From contig NC_092055.1 in the NCBI RefSeq assembly GCF_003086295.3, positions 127,325,484 to 127,389,483 on the forward strand: a DNA stretch of 64,000 bases. Reading direction: 5' to 3'. The notes under the pieces are model-generated. The model did not search any database, was not told where the DNA came from, and was given only the letters and a program-made list of their open reading frames with translations. Of this stretch, positions 46,801 to 59,017 are shown in pieces (position 1 is the stretch's first letter; each line of letters starts with the position of its first letter). The stretch comes from Arachis hypogaea (Eukaryota; Streptophyta; Magnoliopsida; Fabales; Fabaceae). A program made the translations under genes and the position numbers.

Positions 46801-47230
46801 TATTATTTAGCAATCCATAAGACCTTGTCAGGTTCTTTTTCCAGATCACTTTCGATAACTTCTTACATTATTCTGTGTTCATCTTTGCCAATTTGTAGAA
46901 GGTGGTTGCTATCTTTAGATCGTCTTTTAGGTGAATCGCGTTTTCACCTTTATCGAACGATTGTCTTTATCGTGATCGTGCAGTGAAATTGTTTTTCACT
47001 TTCTGCCGATCTGTTGCTTTATAATCGGACGATGAATGCTTCAGATTAATGCGTCTTGAAAACTTGTAGAATATCTAAAATATGTTTTATTCAAAGGAAA
47101 GTGCAAATATATACATGTGAGAATTTTTGATTCCTTTAAGTCGGATAGTGTCTGAGTCTCAACTTGATGCCTCATTAAAAAACCTTTTCAGGAAAAAGAG
47201 TGCATCCAATAGTGAGATCTTTTACTTTTT

Positions 47231-50200
47231 CTAGCTGTAGTACCTTCTTAGGTTGCAGGCGTGCCATGATCTGGGAAGCTCTCGTCCATCGAGTTCGGAC
47301 AGTCTGTAGTAGCCCTTCCCAAGTACTTCTACAACTCGGTAGGGTCTTTTCCAGTTTGCTGCCAACTTTTCTTCTCCTGGTCGAGTTGTTCCAATATCAT
47401 TTTGGATTAGGATGAGATCATTCTCTGCGAAACTTCTCGGTACTGCCCTTTGATTATATCTGGAAGCCATTCGACGTTTTAGTGCTTCTTCCCTGATCCG
47501 AGCTCTTTCTTGGATTTCAGGTAGTAGGTCGAGCTCTTCCCTCTGAAGTTGGGAGTTTGCTCCCTCATTGTAATGAACCACTCTAGGCGATCCTTCCTCA
47601 ATCTCTATTGGGATCATTGCCTCTATTCCGTATGCTAACCGGAAGGGGGATTCCTTTGTGGTGGAGTGTGGCGTCGTTCGATACGCCCATAGAACTTGTG
47701 GAAGCTCTTCTGCCCAAGCTCCCTTTGCGTCTTGTAATCTCTGTTTTAACCCGGCCAATATGACTTTGTTGGCAGCTTCAGCCTGTCCATTGGCTTGCGG
47801 ATGTTCCACGGAGGTGTACTGGTGCTTTATGTTCAAGTCGGCTACTAATTTTATGAAGCCTGCATCTGTGAATTGAGTGCCATTGTTTGTGGTGATGGAG
47901 TGTGGAACTCCGAACCTTATGACAATGTTTCTATATAGAAATTTCCGGCTTCTTTGAGCAGTGGCGTTGGCTAGGGGCTCTGCCTCGATCCACTTTGTGA
48001 AATAGTCTACCCCTACTATGAGGAATTTAACTTGTCCTAATCCCTGGGGGAAGGGTCCGAGAAGATCAAGTCCCCATTTTGCAAACATCCAAGGCGAAAT
48101 TACGCTGATGAGCTCTTCTGGGGGGTGATGTGAAAGTTGGCATGTTTCTGACATGGTGGACATGTCTTTACAAATTCTGTAGCTTCTTTCTGTAGAGTTG
48201 GCCAATAAAATCCCGCCCGGAGTACTTTTTTGGCGAGAGCTCGTGCTCCGAGATGATTGCCGCAAATGCCGCTGTGTACTTCTTCTAGCACTTCCTTTGT
48301 GTTGGAGGTCGGCACGCATTTTAGTAATGGTATTGAGATCCCTCTTTTGTATAGGATGTTGTTTATGATAGTGTAGTACTATGCCTCCCTTTTTAACCTC
48401 TTTGCCTCCTTTTCTTCTGTGGGGAGTGTTTCTTTTTTGAGGTAGTTAATTATGGGGGTCATCCATCCTTGGTCCTGATTTGTTATGGCTAGGACTTTTT
48501 TCTCTTCTGAGATTGACGGGTTCTGTAGCATTTCCTGGATGAGGCTTCTATTGTTGCCCCCTGGTTTGGTGCTGGCTACTTTCGAGAGTGCGTCAGCTCG
48601 GGCATTTTGTTCGCGGGGTATGTGGCAGATCTTATATTCCCCGAGTTGTCCGAGCTGTTCCTTGGTTTTATCCAAATACTTTTTCATGGTGGGATCTTTG
48701 GCTTGGTAGCTCCCTGTTATCTGTGAGGTGACTACTTGTGAATCGCTGTAAATGTTGAGTTTTTGAGCTCCAACCTCTTTAGCCAGCTTTAAACCAGCTA
48801 ATAACGCTTCATATTCCGCCTGATTGTTTGAGGCCGGGAACCCAAACTTGAGGGAGAGCTCAACTTGAGTTCCTTGGTTGCTTTCTATTATCACACCTGC
48901 GCCGTTTCCAGTCTTATTTGAAGAACCGTCCACATAGAGATTCCATTCTGTGGGGATTTCCAGGGCATCTGTGAATTCTGCGATGAAGTCGGCCAGATAC
49001 TGTGATTTGATGGCCGTCCGAGCTTCATATTAGAGGTCGAACTCGGATAACTCGACTGCCCATTGTAAAATTTTGCCTGCTAAATCTGTTTTCTGCAATA
49101 TTCCTTTTATGGGCTGGTTAGTTCGAACCTTAATTGTGTGAGCCTGGAAGTACGGGCGAAGTCGTCGAGATATTAGAATGAGAGTATAGGCAAAATTTTC
49201 TATTTTCTGGTAGTTCAACTCGGATCCCTGTAGCGCTTTACTAATGAAGTAGACGGGTTGTTGCCCACTTTCGTCTTTTCTGACTAGTGATGAGGCTATT
49301 GCCCGGCTTCCTACTGCGAGATATAATATGAGCGGTTCTCCTTTTCGTGGCCGAGATAGGATAGGTGGCCATCCTAAGAATTCCTTGAAGTCTTAGAAGG
49401 CTTGTTCATATTCTGTTGTCCATTCGAACTGCTTTCCCTTCCTTAAAGTAGCATAGAAGGGGAGAGATCTTATCGCTGATCCTGCTAAGAACCTGGATAG
49501 GGCGGCCAATCTCCCGTTGAGTTGCTGTACTTCTTTGACACAGGTTGGGCTTTTCATGTTGAGTATGGCTTGACATTTATCCGGATTTGCTTCAATTCCT
49601 CTTTGTGTGAGCATAAAACCTAAAAATTTGCCCGCTTCTACTGCAAAAGGTACATTTTGCGGGATTGAGTCGCATGTCATGCTTCCTTATAGTGTCAAAC
49701 ACTTGAGCCAGGTCGGACAATAATGTCTCTTCACTTTATGTCTTTATCAACATGTCGTCCACATAGACTTCCATGATTTTCCCGATGTGATCTAAGAAGA
49801 CTTTATTCATTAGCCTTTGATAAGTAGCTCCCGCATTCTTGAGACCGAAAGGCATCACAATGTAGCAGTAGTTCGCTTTCGGCGTTAAAAACAAAGTCTT
49901 TTCTTGATCTGGTGGATACATGGGGATTTGGTTGTATCCCGAGTATGCATCCATAAACGAGAGGTATCTATATCCGGAGGAAGCATCTACCAGAGCGTCG
50001 ATACTTGGGAGTGGGTAAGGATCTTTTGGGCAGGCTTTGTTGAGATCGGTGTAATCGGTGCACATTCGCCACTTCCCATTTGATTTTCTCACCAAGACGA
50101 TGTTGGCTAGCCATAGTGGGTACTTGACTTCTCTTATGAATCTTGCCTCCAGTAATGCTTGTACATGTTCTTCCACAGCTTGGGATCGCTCTGGCCCAAG

Positions 50201-52356
50201 TTTTTTTCGTCTTTGCTGTACCGGCCGAGATCCTGGATAGACCGCCAACTTGTGGCACATTAGCTTGGGGTCTATGCCTGGCATGTCTGTGGCTTTCCAT
50301 GCGAAGATATCGACATTATCTCGTAAGAATTGTACCAGTAATTCTTTTGAGTCTCCTCTCAGGATCGTGCCGATATTAGTCGTTTTGTCCGAGGTGTCTC
50401 CGATCTGAACCTTCTCTATCTCACCTTCTGGTTGCGGACGGAGTTCTTCTCGTCTCTGAACTCCGCCAAGCTCAATTGTATGAAACTCTTCTCCTCTGCC
50501 TCTGAGGTTTAGACTTTCATTATAACAGCGGCGTGCCATCTTTTGATCTGCTTTTATTGTGGCTATCCCCTCTGTAGTTGGGAATTTCATGCATAGATGT
50601 GGAGTCGAGACTATTGCACCGAGTTGATTTAGTGTTGTCCGACCTATTAGAGCATTGTAGGCTGAACTCACGTCGACCACAATGTAGTCTATTTTGAGTG
50701 TCCTAGATTGGTTCCCTTTTCCGAAGGTTGTATGTAGTGATACGTGTCCCAGTGGTTGTACCGGGATATCTCCCAGTCCGAACAGACTGTTCGGGTATGC
50801 CCTAAGCTCCTTGTCTTCTAGGCCGAGCTTGTCGAAGGCAGTTTTGAATAAGATATCGACGGAGCTCCCTTGGTCTATTAATGTGCGGTGGAGATTGGCG
50901 TTTGCCAGTATGATGGTGATGACCATGGGGTCGTCGTGTCCCGAGATGATACCGGATGCGTCCTCTTTAGTGAATGTGATTGCAGGGATGTCGGGTGCTT
51001 CCTCCTTTCCCTCGACATGATATACTTCTTTGAGATATCTTTTGCAAGATGATTTGGAGATTCCTCCCCCTGCGAATCCGCCGTGTATCATGTGGACGTG
51101 TCTTTTCGGTGTACGAGGTGATCGCGCGGTTCGTCCGATATCTTCGTCCCTTCGTCTCTTTCTTTGGTCATCATCTCGGGTGGCTAGAAACCGATCTAGT
51201 TTTCCTTCCCTCACCAATTTTTCTATGATGTTCTTTAGATCGAAGCACTCGTTGGTGGAGTGCCCTCGCACTCGATGATATTCGCAATATTCATTCCGGT
51301 TTCCTCCTCCTCTTTTGCCTTTGAGTGGCCGAGCTGGGGGTATTTTCTCCGTATGGCAGACTTCTTTGTATACGTCGACTAGGGATGCCCTGAGAGGGGT
51401 GTAATTGTGGTATTTTTTTATTTTCTCCCCTTGTCGATCTTCTTTCCTTTTGGATTCCTTGTCTTTATCTCGGCAGGGGACCCCGGATTTGGAAGTTTCT
51501 CCCAACCGAGCATTTTCTTCCATGTTGATGTATTTTTCTGCTCGCTCCTGCACTTCGTCTAAGGAGGTAGGGTACTTCTTTGATATGGATTGGCTAAAAG
51601 GTCCTTCTCGTAGGCCATTGATGAATCCCATGATGGCGGCCTCTGTTGGCAAGCTTTGTATGTCCATGCATGTTTTGTTGAATCTTTTCATGTAGTTGCG
51701 GAGGCTCTCCCGATCTCCTTGCTTGATCCCCAGAAAACTGGGGGCGTGCTTGGCCTTATCTTTCTGAATGGAGAATCTGGCTAGGAATTTTTTGGCCAGG
51801 TCGTCAAAGTTTGATATGGACTTTGGAGGTAGGTTGTCGAACCATCTGATTGCTGTCTTCGTGAGAGTTGTTGGAAAAGCTTTGCAGCGAACGGCATCTG
51901 AGGCGTCGGTGAGGTACATTCTGCTTCTGAAATTGCTGAGATGATGGTTGGATCTGTGGTGCCATCATACAAAATCATATCCGGGAGTTTGAAGTCTTTT
52001 GGAATTTTGGTTTTCATGATTTTCCTGGTGAATGGATCTTGTTCTTTGCGTGAATTTTCCTCTAGAGTGGTCCGAGGAGCTTTTGATTTGAGATCGGCTT
52101 CTAATTGCAGTAGTTTATCTTCCAATTCTCGACGCCGCCATACCTCTCTTTGTAGATCCTTCCCGACCTCTCATTGTTGTTGGGTTTCTTTTTCAAGTTG
52201 CTTTAAGCGGTCTTGAAGTGCTTCTATTACCCCCGGATTTGATGAGTTTTTGTCCCCGTTGGATTTCGGAGTATTCTTTAGCGTAGTGTCCGCGTTCTTG
52301 TGCGGTGTTCTGTTTTCCAGATCTGAATCGTGGTCGTTGTCATGACCGTCCGCCAT
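47231..52356 (-). pseudogene. Element E2 gag-pol, inactivated
   Basis: Starts MADGHDNDHD at 52356. Gag through RT is nearly intact: one open frame of 727 codons runs from 51919 to 49736. It contains CEYHRVRGHSTNEC, protease IDQGSSVDILF and RT ending in YVDDMLIKT. Breaks: TGA near 52171, a frameshift near 51945, TAA at 49736, a 1-base insertion near 49650, stops near 49393 and 49030, TAG near 48379 and a frameshift near 48118. The integrase frame (48319-47231) is open, but the second catalytic Asp reads Asn (TTNNGTQF). The second RNase H (YVDGSSNKTGNGAGV, AEYEALLAGL, YSDSQ) is intact in sequence. Ends at 47231. Confidence 0.93.
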
Positions 52357-52378
52357 GGTGTTAGGATGACTTCCAGGT

Positions 52379-52396
52379 TCCCCGGCAACGGCGCCA
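52379..52396 (-). other. Element E2 primer-binding site (tRNA-Asp)
   Basis: Minus-strand TGGCGCCGTTGCCGGGGA, a perfect tRNA-Asp complement, one base from the LTR. Confidence 0.9.
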
Positions 52397-52397
52397 A

Positions 52398-52936
52398 TGT
52401 TCCGAGGGTTACCTGAAATTGTAGGTCGATCTCGGATGAGATATTCTGTACTGGTCAGAGATGACGTGTCCGGCTGGTTGGTGGCGGCCGGAGCTGTTGT
52501 GTCTGACTTGTTGGACTGACTGCACTGCTGATCCTTTGTCATCGGAGGGTGGGGGGTACCTACAAGAGACTCCGATGCTTAAGTTAGCATGGGTATTAAA
52601 TAGGTTTTTATTAGAATCAGAGTATGAGTTATACCTGGGTGCTCCAGTGTATTTATAATGATGAGGAGTGACCTTTTTAGATAAGATAAGTTAGTTATCT
52701 TATCTTATCTTATCTTTGGGCGATGTCAGCTTATCTTCAAGGGAACTGCCCTTCTCTCTATAGACTTGGGCTGCCTTAGGATTTGGGTCGTGTTCCTTGA
52801 TTTTGGGCCCTTCTTTGGGCTTTCCTGTCGATTTGGCCGAGCTCTTTGAGAAGAGGTCGGATAGTCTGACCTGAAGAGGTCGGTCGCCTTGTTACTGAAC
52901 ATCTCGGGTCGGATAGCTCGACCTAGGGTATGAACA
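52398..52936 (-). repeat. Element E2 5' LTR (539 bp)
   Basis: On the plus strand begins TGTTCCGAGGGTTACCTGAA and ends GGGTATGAACA. It contains the same TATAAAT and GATAAG/CTTATC block as E1. Followed by CCGGC of E1's antisense ORF. Confidence 0.92.
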
Positions 52937-53920
52937 CCGGCCGTCTTGGCCGAGATGTTCTGAACTGCAGTAGCTTTCCTCGCTTTCTTAAAGGCCTTCA
53001 TAGATTCTTTATTTTTAATCATCTCTGCAAACAAACATCACAGCGAAAGATCAAGTTATGAATCAAAGAAGAGAAAAGAAATAAACTCGACAAAATAAGC
53101 AAAAACACAAAAGAGAAATCGACCACTACCCAACTCAGCTTGGAGAAGAGAGGGATTTCCTAGGAATTTCTTTGTGTCAAGATGGGGAGGCTGCCCCCAG
53201 TTTTCTTCCAGCACAGTCACAAAGGCTTGCTCAGCCTCATCTAACATCTTCCACGTATATTTAGATACCATTACATTCTTTTGCCATTCTAAAGGAAAGG
53301 CGGGCTCATCATTCTCATCCAGAAAAAAGGGCCGAGCTCCTTCAATAGTTCGGACCCTGAAAAAGTAATTTTTGAAGTCGCGGAAAGATTTATCAAACAT
53401 GGAAAAAACCTTTTTCCCCTGGGAAGCTCGGAAAGAAACCCAAGCGGCCTTCTTCTTAACCACTTCAGGCTTTGTCAAAACAAAGAGATAAAAGAAGAGG
53501 GATTATGAAGCAGGGATACCTAGTTCATGACACAGCAACTGAAAGATTTTTATAAAACCCCAGGAGTTAGGGTGAAGCTGGGATGGAGCTACATTACAAG
53601 ACCACAATAGGTTGGTCTCAAAAGGGATAAAAGGAAGAGTAATATTCATTTGACTAAAAAAGAAGTCATATGCATAGAAAAAGGGGCGCTCTCCAGCAAT
53701 TCGGGTGGAAAAATAGACCCTTTCCTCAGAATTAGGAGATACAAGCTCATAGTTCTTTTCATCACTACCATTATTACAAATCCTATGAAATTGCCTAAGC
53801 TACTGACAAAACTCGGAGTCAACCAACGAAACACATAGAAGAACCATAGAATCCACCCAATCATCCATGCCCTCAGGGACTTGGGAAAATGTCTCAACAA
53901 TATTTTTTGCGAGAAGACAT
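52937..53920 (-). pseudogene. Element E1 antisense ORF, N-terminal part with intron
   Basis: ATG at 53920 (MSSRK start). Exon 1 runs to 53129 with donor GG/GTAGTG; the acceptor TTTGTTTGCAG ends at 53025; exon 2 starts at 53024 (EMIKNKESMKAFKKARKATA) and is cut at 52937 by E2. The long open piece 53478-53129 carries SMFDKSFRDFKNYFFRV and PFFLDEND, the gypsy-type transposon signature also present in A. Small indels break the frame near 53905 and in 53480-53840. Intron position and splice sites match A. Confidence 0.78.
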
Positions 53921-54990
53921 GAGGTCAACTAGTCCTACAGCAAGAAAGAAGAAAATAGATTACTAACCCAAACATCTCGTATAAAGTCGAAATCAACTCA
54001 CAGCAGAAGCATGACTTAAGCATACAAACAAGTAAAAAGAAAAACCCCAAGACAAGGTCCAGGGGCATCCTTTGGAGGTAGTGACAGAGTAAGGACTCAA
54101 GAATAAAACCTACAAGACTAACATTCCAACAAAACTCTCAGCAAAAAAAAGCCCTTTTCCAAAAAGCAACATCCCGAGAAGAAAGAGACAAAGTCAAAAC
54201 AAAGTAATCAAAGGAGTAACAAAATACCAGTTCAATAAAAAAGCAAACGAAACACGCCAGGCAGAGGACGTCAAAGACGCAACCTTTTTTGGAAAGAATC
54301 AAATAAAGGCATTACCCCAGAAAGCTACAAAATCAAATAAAGGCAGCAAAACATGCAAAAAACCTCAATCATCAAGAATGCCAGAAACATGCACCACAAC
54401 AACAATTGAGCATAACGACGCGAAAATGTTCAGATTTTCCAATAGGCATTTCGAAAAAAAAAATCAAAGCTTTATCAAAAAGCCGAAGGCAAAACGACGA
54501 AAGAAATAAAGAAACAGAAAAATAGAACCAACCTGCAGAAAGACTCTGAAGAAAGTTGAAAGCAGGAGCGATGAAATTTGGAAACCATCTCTTGAGCAAA
54601 GCACCAACAAAGTACCAAGACAAAGCGTCGCAGAGAAAAACAAAAAGGCAAGCTTCAGGCGAAATAGAAAAACAGAGAGAAAAGAGGGGAAGTTACAGAA
54701 AAAGGAAAACCGTTTCTTGAAGTGCAAAATTCAAAATAAAAGAGCCAAAAGAAACGGGGCATTAAAAATCAATTAATGAGGGTATTAAACCCTCGCACAT
54801 TCCCAAGGCTAGAGCGCTAATGCAAAATCGCGCGCTTTTTGGAAGAAATGAAACGTTCCGCATTCAAAAAAGAAGACTCTACAAAGAAGAAGTCGATAAA
54901 ATGCTCGAGTTCGGCTTCACCAGAGAAGGATCGAAGTCCCAAGACTAAGACTCGGCCTCCAAAAGAAAGGCCGAGCTCGAGCAGGGGCAC
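53921..54990. other. Element E1 sequence between antisense ORF and 3' LTR
   Basis: A-rich on the plus strand, no ORF with similarity. It should contain the leader and promoter of the antisense ORF on the minus strand. A GGGTTTAATACCCTC near-palindrome lies at about 54780-54796. Just before the LTR is CGAGCAGGGGCAC, the likely, rather weak polypurine tract. The 65-codon plus frame at 54839 runs into the LTR and is not considered real. Confidence 0.5.
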
Positions 54991-55531
54991 TGTTCATACC
55001 CTGGGTCGAGCTGTCCGACCCGGGATGTTCTACTGACGAGACGACCGACCTCTTCAGGTCAGGCCGTCCGACCTCTTTTCAAAGAGTTCGGCCAAATCAC
55101 CAGGAAAAGCCCAATAAGGGCCCAACAGAGGAACACGACCCAAATCCTAAAGGTAGCCCAAGCCTCTAGAGATAAGGGCGGTTCCCTTGAAGATAAGATG
55201 ACCTCGCTCAAAGATAAGATAAGATAAGATAAGATAACTAACTTATCTTATCTAAGAAGGTCACTCTACACCATTATAAATTCACTTGAGCACCCAGGTA
55301 TAACTCATACTCTAATTCTACTAAAAACCTGCTTAATACCCTTGCTAACTTAAGCATCGGAGTCCCTTGCAGGTACCACCACCCTCCGGTGACAAAGAAT
55401 CAGCAGCCAGCTAGTCAACAAGTCGGGCGCAATCATTCTAGCCGCCATCCACCAGCCGGACACGTCAGCTCCGACCAGCACAGAAGATCTCGTCCGAGAT
55501 CAACCTACAGTTTCAGGTAACCCTCAGAACA
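54991..55531 (+). repeat. Element E1 3' LTR (541 bp)
   Basis: Begins TGTTCATACCCTGGGTCGAG and ends CCCTCAGAACA. Five bases longer than the 5' LTR because of one extra GATAA unit. Followed by the CTGCC duplication. Confidence 0.93.
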
Positions 55532-55536
55532 CTGCC

Positions 55537-56255
55537 CAAGTTATTCAATTAAAAGATGCCGAAAGGTCGGGTGACCTCTCTTCCTCCTTCAAGTTGGATT
55601 CAGGTCCTTCTCAATCAGTTAAGATTCTTCTTGATCCTACTCCTCATTCTCTTACTCTTCCTGGTGAATCTGATATTCAAACCATTTCCCCCGATCCTCT
55701 TTTTCCCAAGTCAAAATTGAAAAAACATAAAACTTCTGAGTCTGGAAGTGTGTATGAACAAGGTTTTGATGCTTGGCTTTTTGTTAGAAACATGCCCTTC
55801 CCCATAATTTTATTAGTATGGACGATGTTTCTATAAAAAATCACCTTCAAGTTTTAGCCCGGGGTGGGATCAGGACGGTCGGGGTTTGTTTTGCTTTACT
55901 GAGACAGTTTGAAAAGACTCTCTTTGGTACCACTCAGTGAACTTTGATGGACTTGTAGGCTGAGATGACATCTTTGTGGGAGTCTAAGCAAGGGTTGGAG
56001 AAAGAGAAGGAAACTTTCATTTTCAACCTTTCAAAGCTTTGAGAGTGGGTAAAGCTTGCTAAAGCTTCATGTGTCATTACAGAAGGTTTAAAGAAGAAGG
56101 CTGAGGAGAGTTACACTCGAGTTTTTAGGGAGAAACTAGATTTGGAGGATGATGTTGCCAGATTGAAAGAGGGATATGCTAATCTAGAGGAGTCTATTTC
56201 CAAAGGTATGGATGAAATGACTGAGAACTTGAAAGCTCAAATCCGGGTTGTTGCT
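55537..56255 (+). pseudogene. Element A antisense ORF, C-terminal half, truncated by D
   Basis: Continues exon 2 of A's antisense ORF after E1. Pro/Ser linker (SVKILLDPTPHSLTLP), then a coiled-coil region with several stops (TGA near 55936, TAG near 55957, TGA near 56041). The last readable residues, ENLKAQIRVVA, correspond to ENLKEQVRIIA of E2, so only the acidic C-terminus is cut off by D at 56256. Confidence 0.7.
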
Positions 56256-57914
56256 TGGTGCGCGAAATTGTGATCATCAATAATGGCACCAAAGGACTTG
56301 GAGCTCTTAAACATGAATCACACTTTGTCACAATTTCGCACAACTAACCAGCAAGTGCACTGGGTCGTCCAAGTAATAAACCTTACGTGAGTAAGGGTCG
56401 ATCCCACGGAGACTGTCGGCTTGAAGCAAGCTATGGTCACCTTGTAAATCTCAGTCAGGCTAATTTAGATGGTGATGGAGATTTGATAATTAAAAGATAA
56501 ATAAAACATAAAATAAAGATAGAGATACTTATGTCATTCTTTGGTTGGAATTTCAGATAAGCGTATGAAGATGCTTTGTTCCTCCTAAACCTCTGCTTTC
56601 CTATTGCCTTCTTCCAATCATTCATACTCCTTTCCATGACAAGCTTTATGTTGGGCATCACCGTTGTCAATGGCTACTTCCCGTCCTCTCAGTGAAAACG
56701 TTCCAAATGCGTTGTCACCGCACGGCTAATCATCTGTCGGTTCTCGATCATGTCGGAATAGGATCCATTGATCCTTTTGCGTCTATCACACGCCCCACAA
56801 TCGCGAGTTTGAAGCTCGTCACAGTCATCCCTTCCCAGATCCTACTCAGAATACCACAGACAAGGTTTAGACGTTTCGGATCTCAGGAATGGCCGCCAAT
56901 AATTCTAGCCTATACTATTAAGGTTCCAATCTTAGATTAGAAACCCAAGAGATACACATTCAAGCTTGTTTGCATGTAGAACGGAAGTGGTTATCAGTCA
57001 CGCGTTCATAGATGAGAATGGTGATGAGTGTCACATAATCATCACATTTATCATGTTCTTGGGTGCGAATGAATATCCTGAAGAAGAAAAAGACTTGAGT
57101 TGAATAGAAAAACAATAGTAATTGTATTAATTCATGAAGAACAGCAGAGCTCCACACCTTAATCTATGTTGTGTAGAAACTCCACCGTTGAAAATACATA
57201 AGAACAAAAGGTCTAGGCATGGCCGAATGGCCAGCCTCCCAAAGAGGGTTCAATCATCAAAACATGATTCCAGGATGATCAAAAGATGAAAATACAATAG
57301 TAAAAGGTCCTATTTATAGAGAACTAGTAGCCTAGGGTTTACAGAAATCAGTAATTAATGCAGAAATCTTCTTCCAGGCCCACTTGGTGTGTGCTTGGGC
57401 TGAGCATTGAAGCTTCCATGTGTAGAGACTTTTCTTGGAGTTAAACGCCAGCTTTTGTGCCAGTTTGGGCGTTTAACTCCAGCTTTTGTGCCAGTTCTGG
57501 AGTTAAACGCCAAAATTCTTGAACTGACTTGGAACGCCTGTTTGAGCCATCAAATATCGGGCAAAGTATGGACTATTATATATTGCTGAAAAGCCCAGGA
57601 TGTCTACTTTCCAACACAATTGAGAGCTCGCCAATTAGGTTTCTGTAGCTCCAGAAAATCCGCTTTGAGTACAGGGAGGTCAGAATCCAACAGCATCTGC
57701 AGTCCTTTTTCAGCCTCTGAATCAGATTTTTGCTCAGGTCCCTCAATTTTAGTCAGAAAATACTTGAAATCACAGAAAAACACACAAACTCATAGTAAAT
57801 TCCAGAAGAGTGATTTTTATTTAAAACTAATAAAAATATAATAAAAACTAATTAAAATATACTAAAAACATACTAAAAACAATACCAAAAAGCATATAAA
57901 TTATCCGCTCATCA
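56256..57914 (-). repeat. Element D 3' LTR (1659 bp)
   Basis: On the plus strand begins TGGTGCGCGAAATTGTGATC and ends TTATCCGCTCATCA. Clearly diverged from the LTRs of C, mostly by substitutions and small indels. GGCGTTTAACTCCAG-type half-palindromes lie at 57430-57545. Confidence 0.92.
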
Positions 57915-59017
57915 CAACACCAAACTTAAATTGTTGCTTGTCCCCAAGCAACTGAAAATCAAATAGGATAAAAAGAAGAGAATATACAATGAATTCCAAA
58001 AACATCTGTGAAGATCAGTATTAATTAGATGTGTGGGGCTTTTAGCTTCTTGCTTCTGAACAGTTTTGGCATCTCACTTTATTCCTTGAAGTTCAGAATG
58101 ATTGGCATCTATAGGAACTCAGAATCCAGATAGTGTTATTGACTCTCCTAGTTAAGTATGTTGATTCTTGAACACAGCTACTTTATGAGTCTTGGCCGTG
58201 GCCCTAAGCACTTTGTTTTCCAGTATTACCACCGGATACATAAATGCCACAGACACATAACTGGGTGAACCTTTTCAGATTGTGACTCAGCTTTGCTAGA
58301 GTCCCCAATCAGAGGTGTCCAGGGTTCTTAAGCACACTCTTCTTTTTGCTTTGGACCTCGACTTTAACCGCTCAGTCTCAAGTTTTCACTTGACACATTC
58401 ACGCCACAAGCACATGGTTAGGGACAGCTTGGTTGAGCTGCTTAGGCCAGGATTTTATTCTTGTGGGCCCTCCTATCCACTGATGCTCAAAGCCTTGGAT
58501 CCTTTTTATCACCCTTGCCTTTTGGTTTAAAGGGGTATTGGCTTTTTCTGCTTGCTTTTCTTTTTCTTTCTTCTTTTTTTTTCACATATATCCTTTTTCT
58601 GCAAGCTTTTCACTGCTTTTTCTTGCTTCAAGAATCAATTTTATGATTTTTTAGATTATCAAATAACATTTCTCCTTTTTCCATCATTCTTTCAAGAGCC
58701 AACAATTTTAACATTCATAAACAATCAAATTCAAAAATATGCACTGTTCAAGCATTCATTCAGAAAAACAATAGTATTGCCACCACATCAAAATAATTAA
58801 ACTGTTTTAAAATTTGAAATTCATGCACTTCTTTTTCTTTTTCAATTAAAAACATTTTTTCATTTAAGAAAGGTGATGGATTCATTTTCATAGCTTTATG
58901 GCATAGACACTTAGACACTAATGATCATGTAATAAAGACACAAACATAAATAACATAAGCATAAAAATTTGAAAAACAGGAAAATAAAGAACAAGAAAAT
59001 TAAAGAACGGGTCCACC
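57915..59017 (-). other. Element D 3' spacer
   Basis: Non-coding, alignable over its length with the spacers of B and C. The minus strand reads TTTAAGTTTGGTGTTG beside the LTR. T-rich frames at 58461-58800 are artefacts. Confidence 0.6.

Larger units (their letters stand above)
44588..52936 (-). mobile_element. Element E2: Tat-lineage element inside E1, 3' LTR deleted
   Basis: Same family as E1, opposite orientation. On the minus strand: 5' LTR (52398-52936), PBS, gag-pol (52356-47231), tandem repeat, antisense ORF. The right border lies inside E1's antisense ORF (NISAKTAG, then the LTR). The expected 3' LTR and the N-terminal part of E2's antisense ORF are absent at the left border, so a deletion has removed them together with part of E1. 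Confidence 0.88.
37125..55531 (+). mobile_element. Element E1: Tat-lineage Ty3/gypsy retrotransposon, interrupted by E2
   Basis: LTRs of 536 and 541 bp with exact target duplication CTGCC (37120-37124 and 55532-55536). Order: LTR, tRNA-Asp PBS, gag-pol, 3' UTR tandem repeat, antisense ORF (split by E2), LTR. The LTRs differ by about 16 substitutions plus one extra GATAA unit, about 3 percent. Without E2 the element is about 10 kb. Confidence 0.93.
13687..56255 (-). mobile_element. Element A: outer Tat-like Ty3/gypsy element, 3' end only, split by B, E1 and D
   Basis: A is recognised by an LTR related to those of E1/E2 (13687-14325) and by an antisense ORF of the same type as theirs. The ORF is in four pieces: 15131-15235, 36296-36973, 37064-37124 and 55537-56255. 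By comparison with E1 and E2, an element with this ORF on the plus strand has gag-pol on the minus strand. A's own pol should therefore lie to the right, beyond D and outside the window. B and E1 left exact 5-bp duplications inside the ORF, so the host order is certain even though A is incomplete. Confidence 0.75.

Noticed and set aside
54839..55036. Lys/Ser-rich plus-strand frame running into E1's 3' LTR
   Set aside because: No similarity to a known protein, crosses the LTR border and is not found before the other E-type LTRs in the window.
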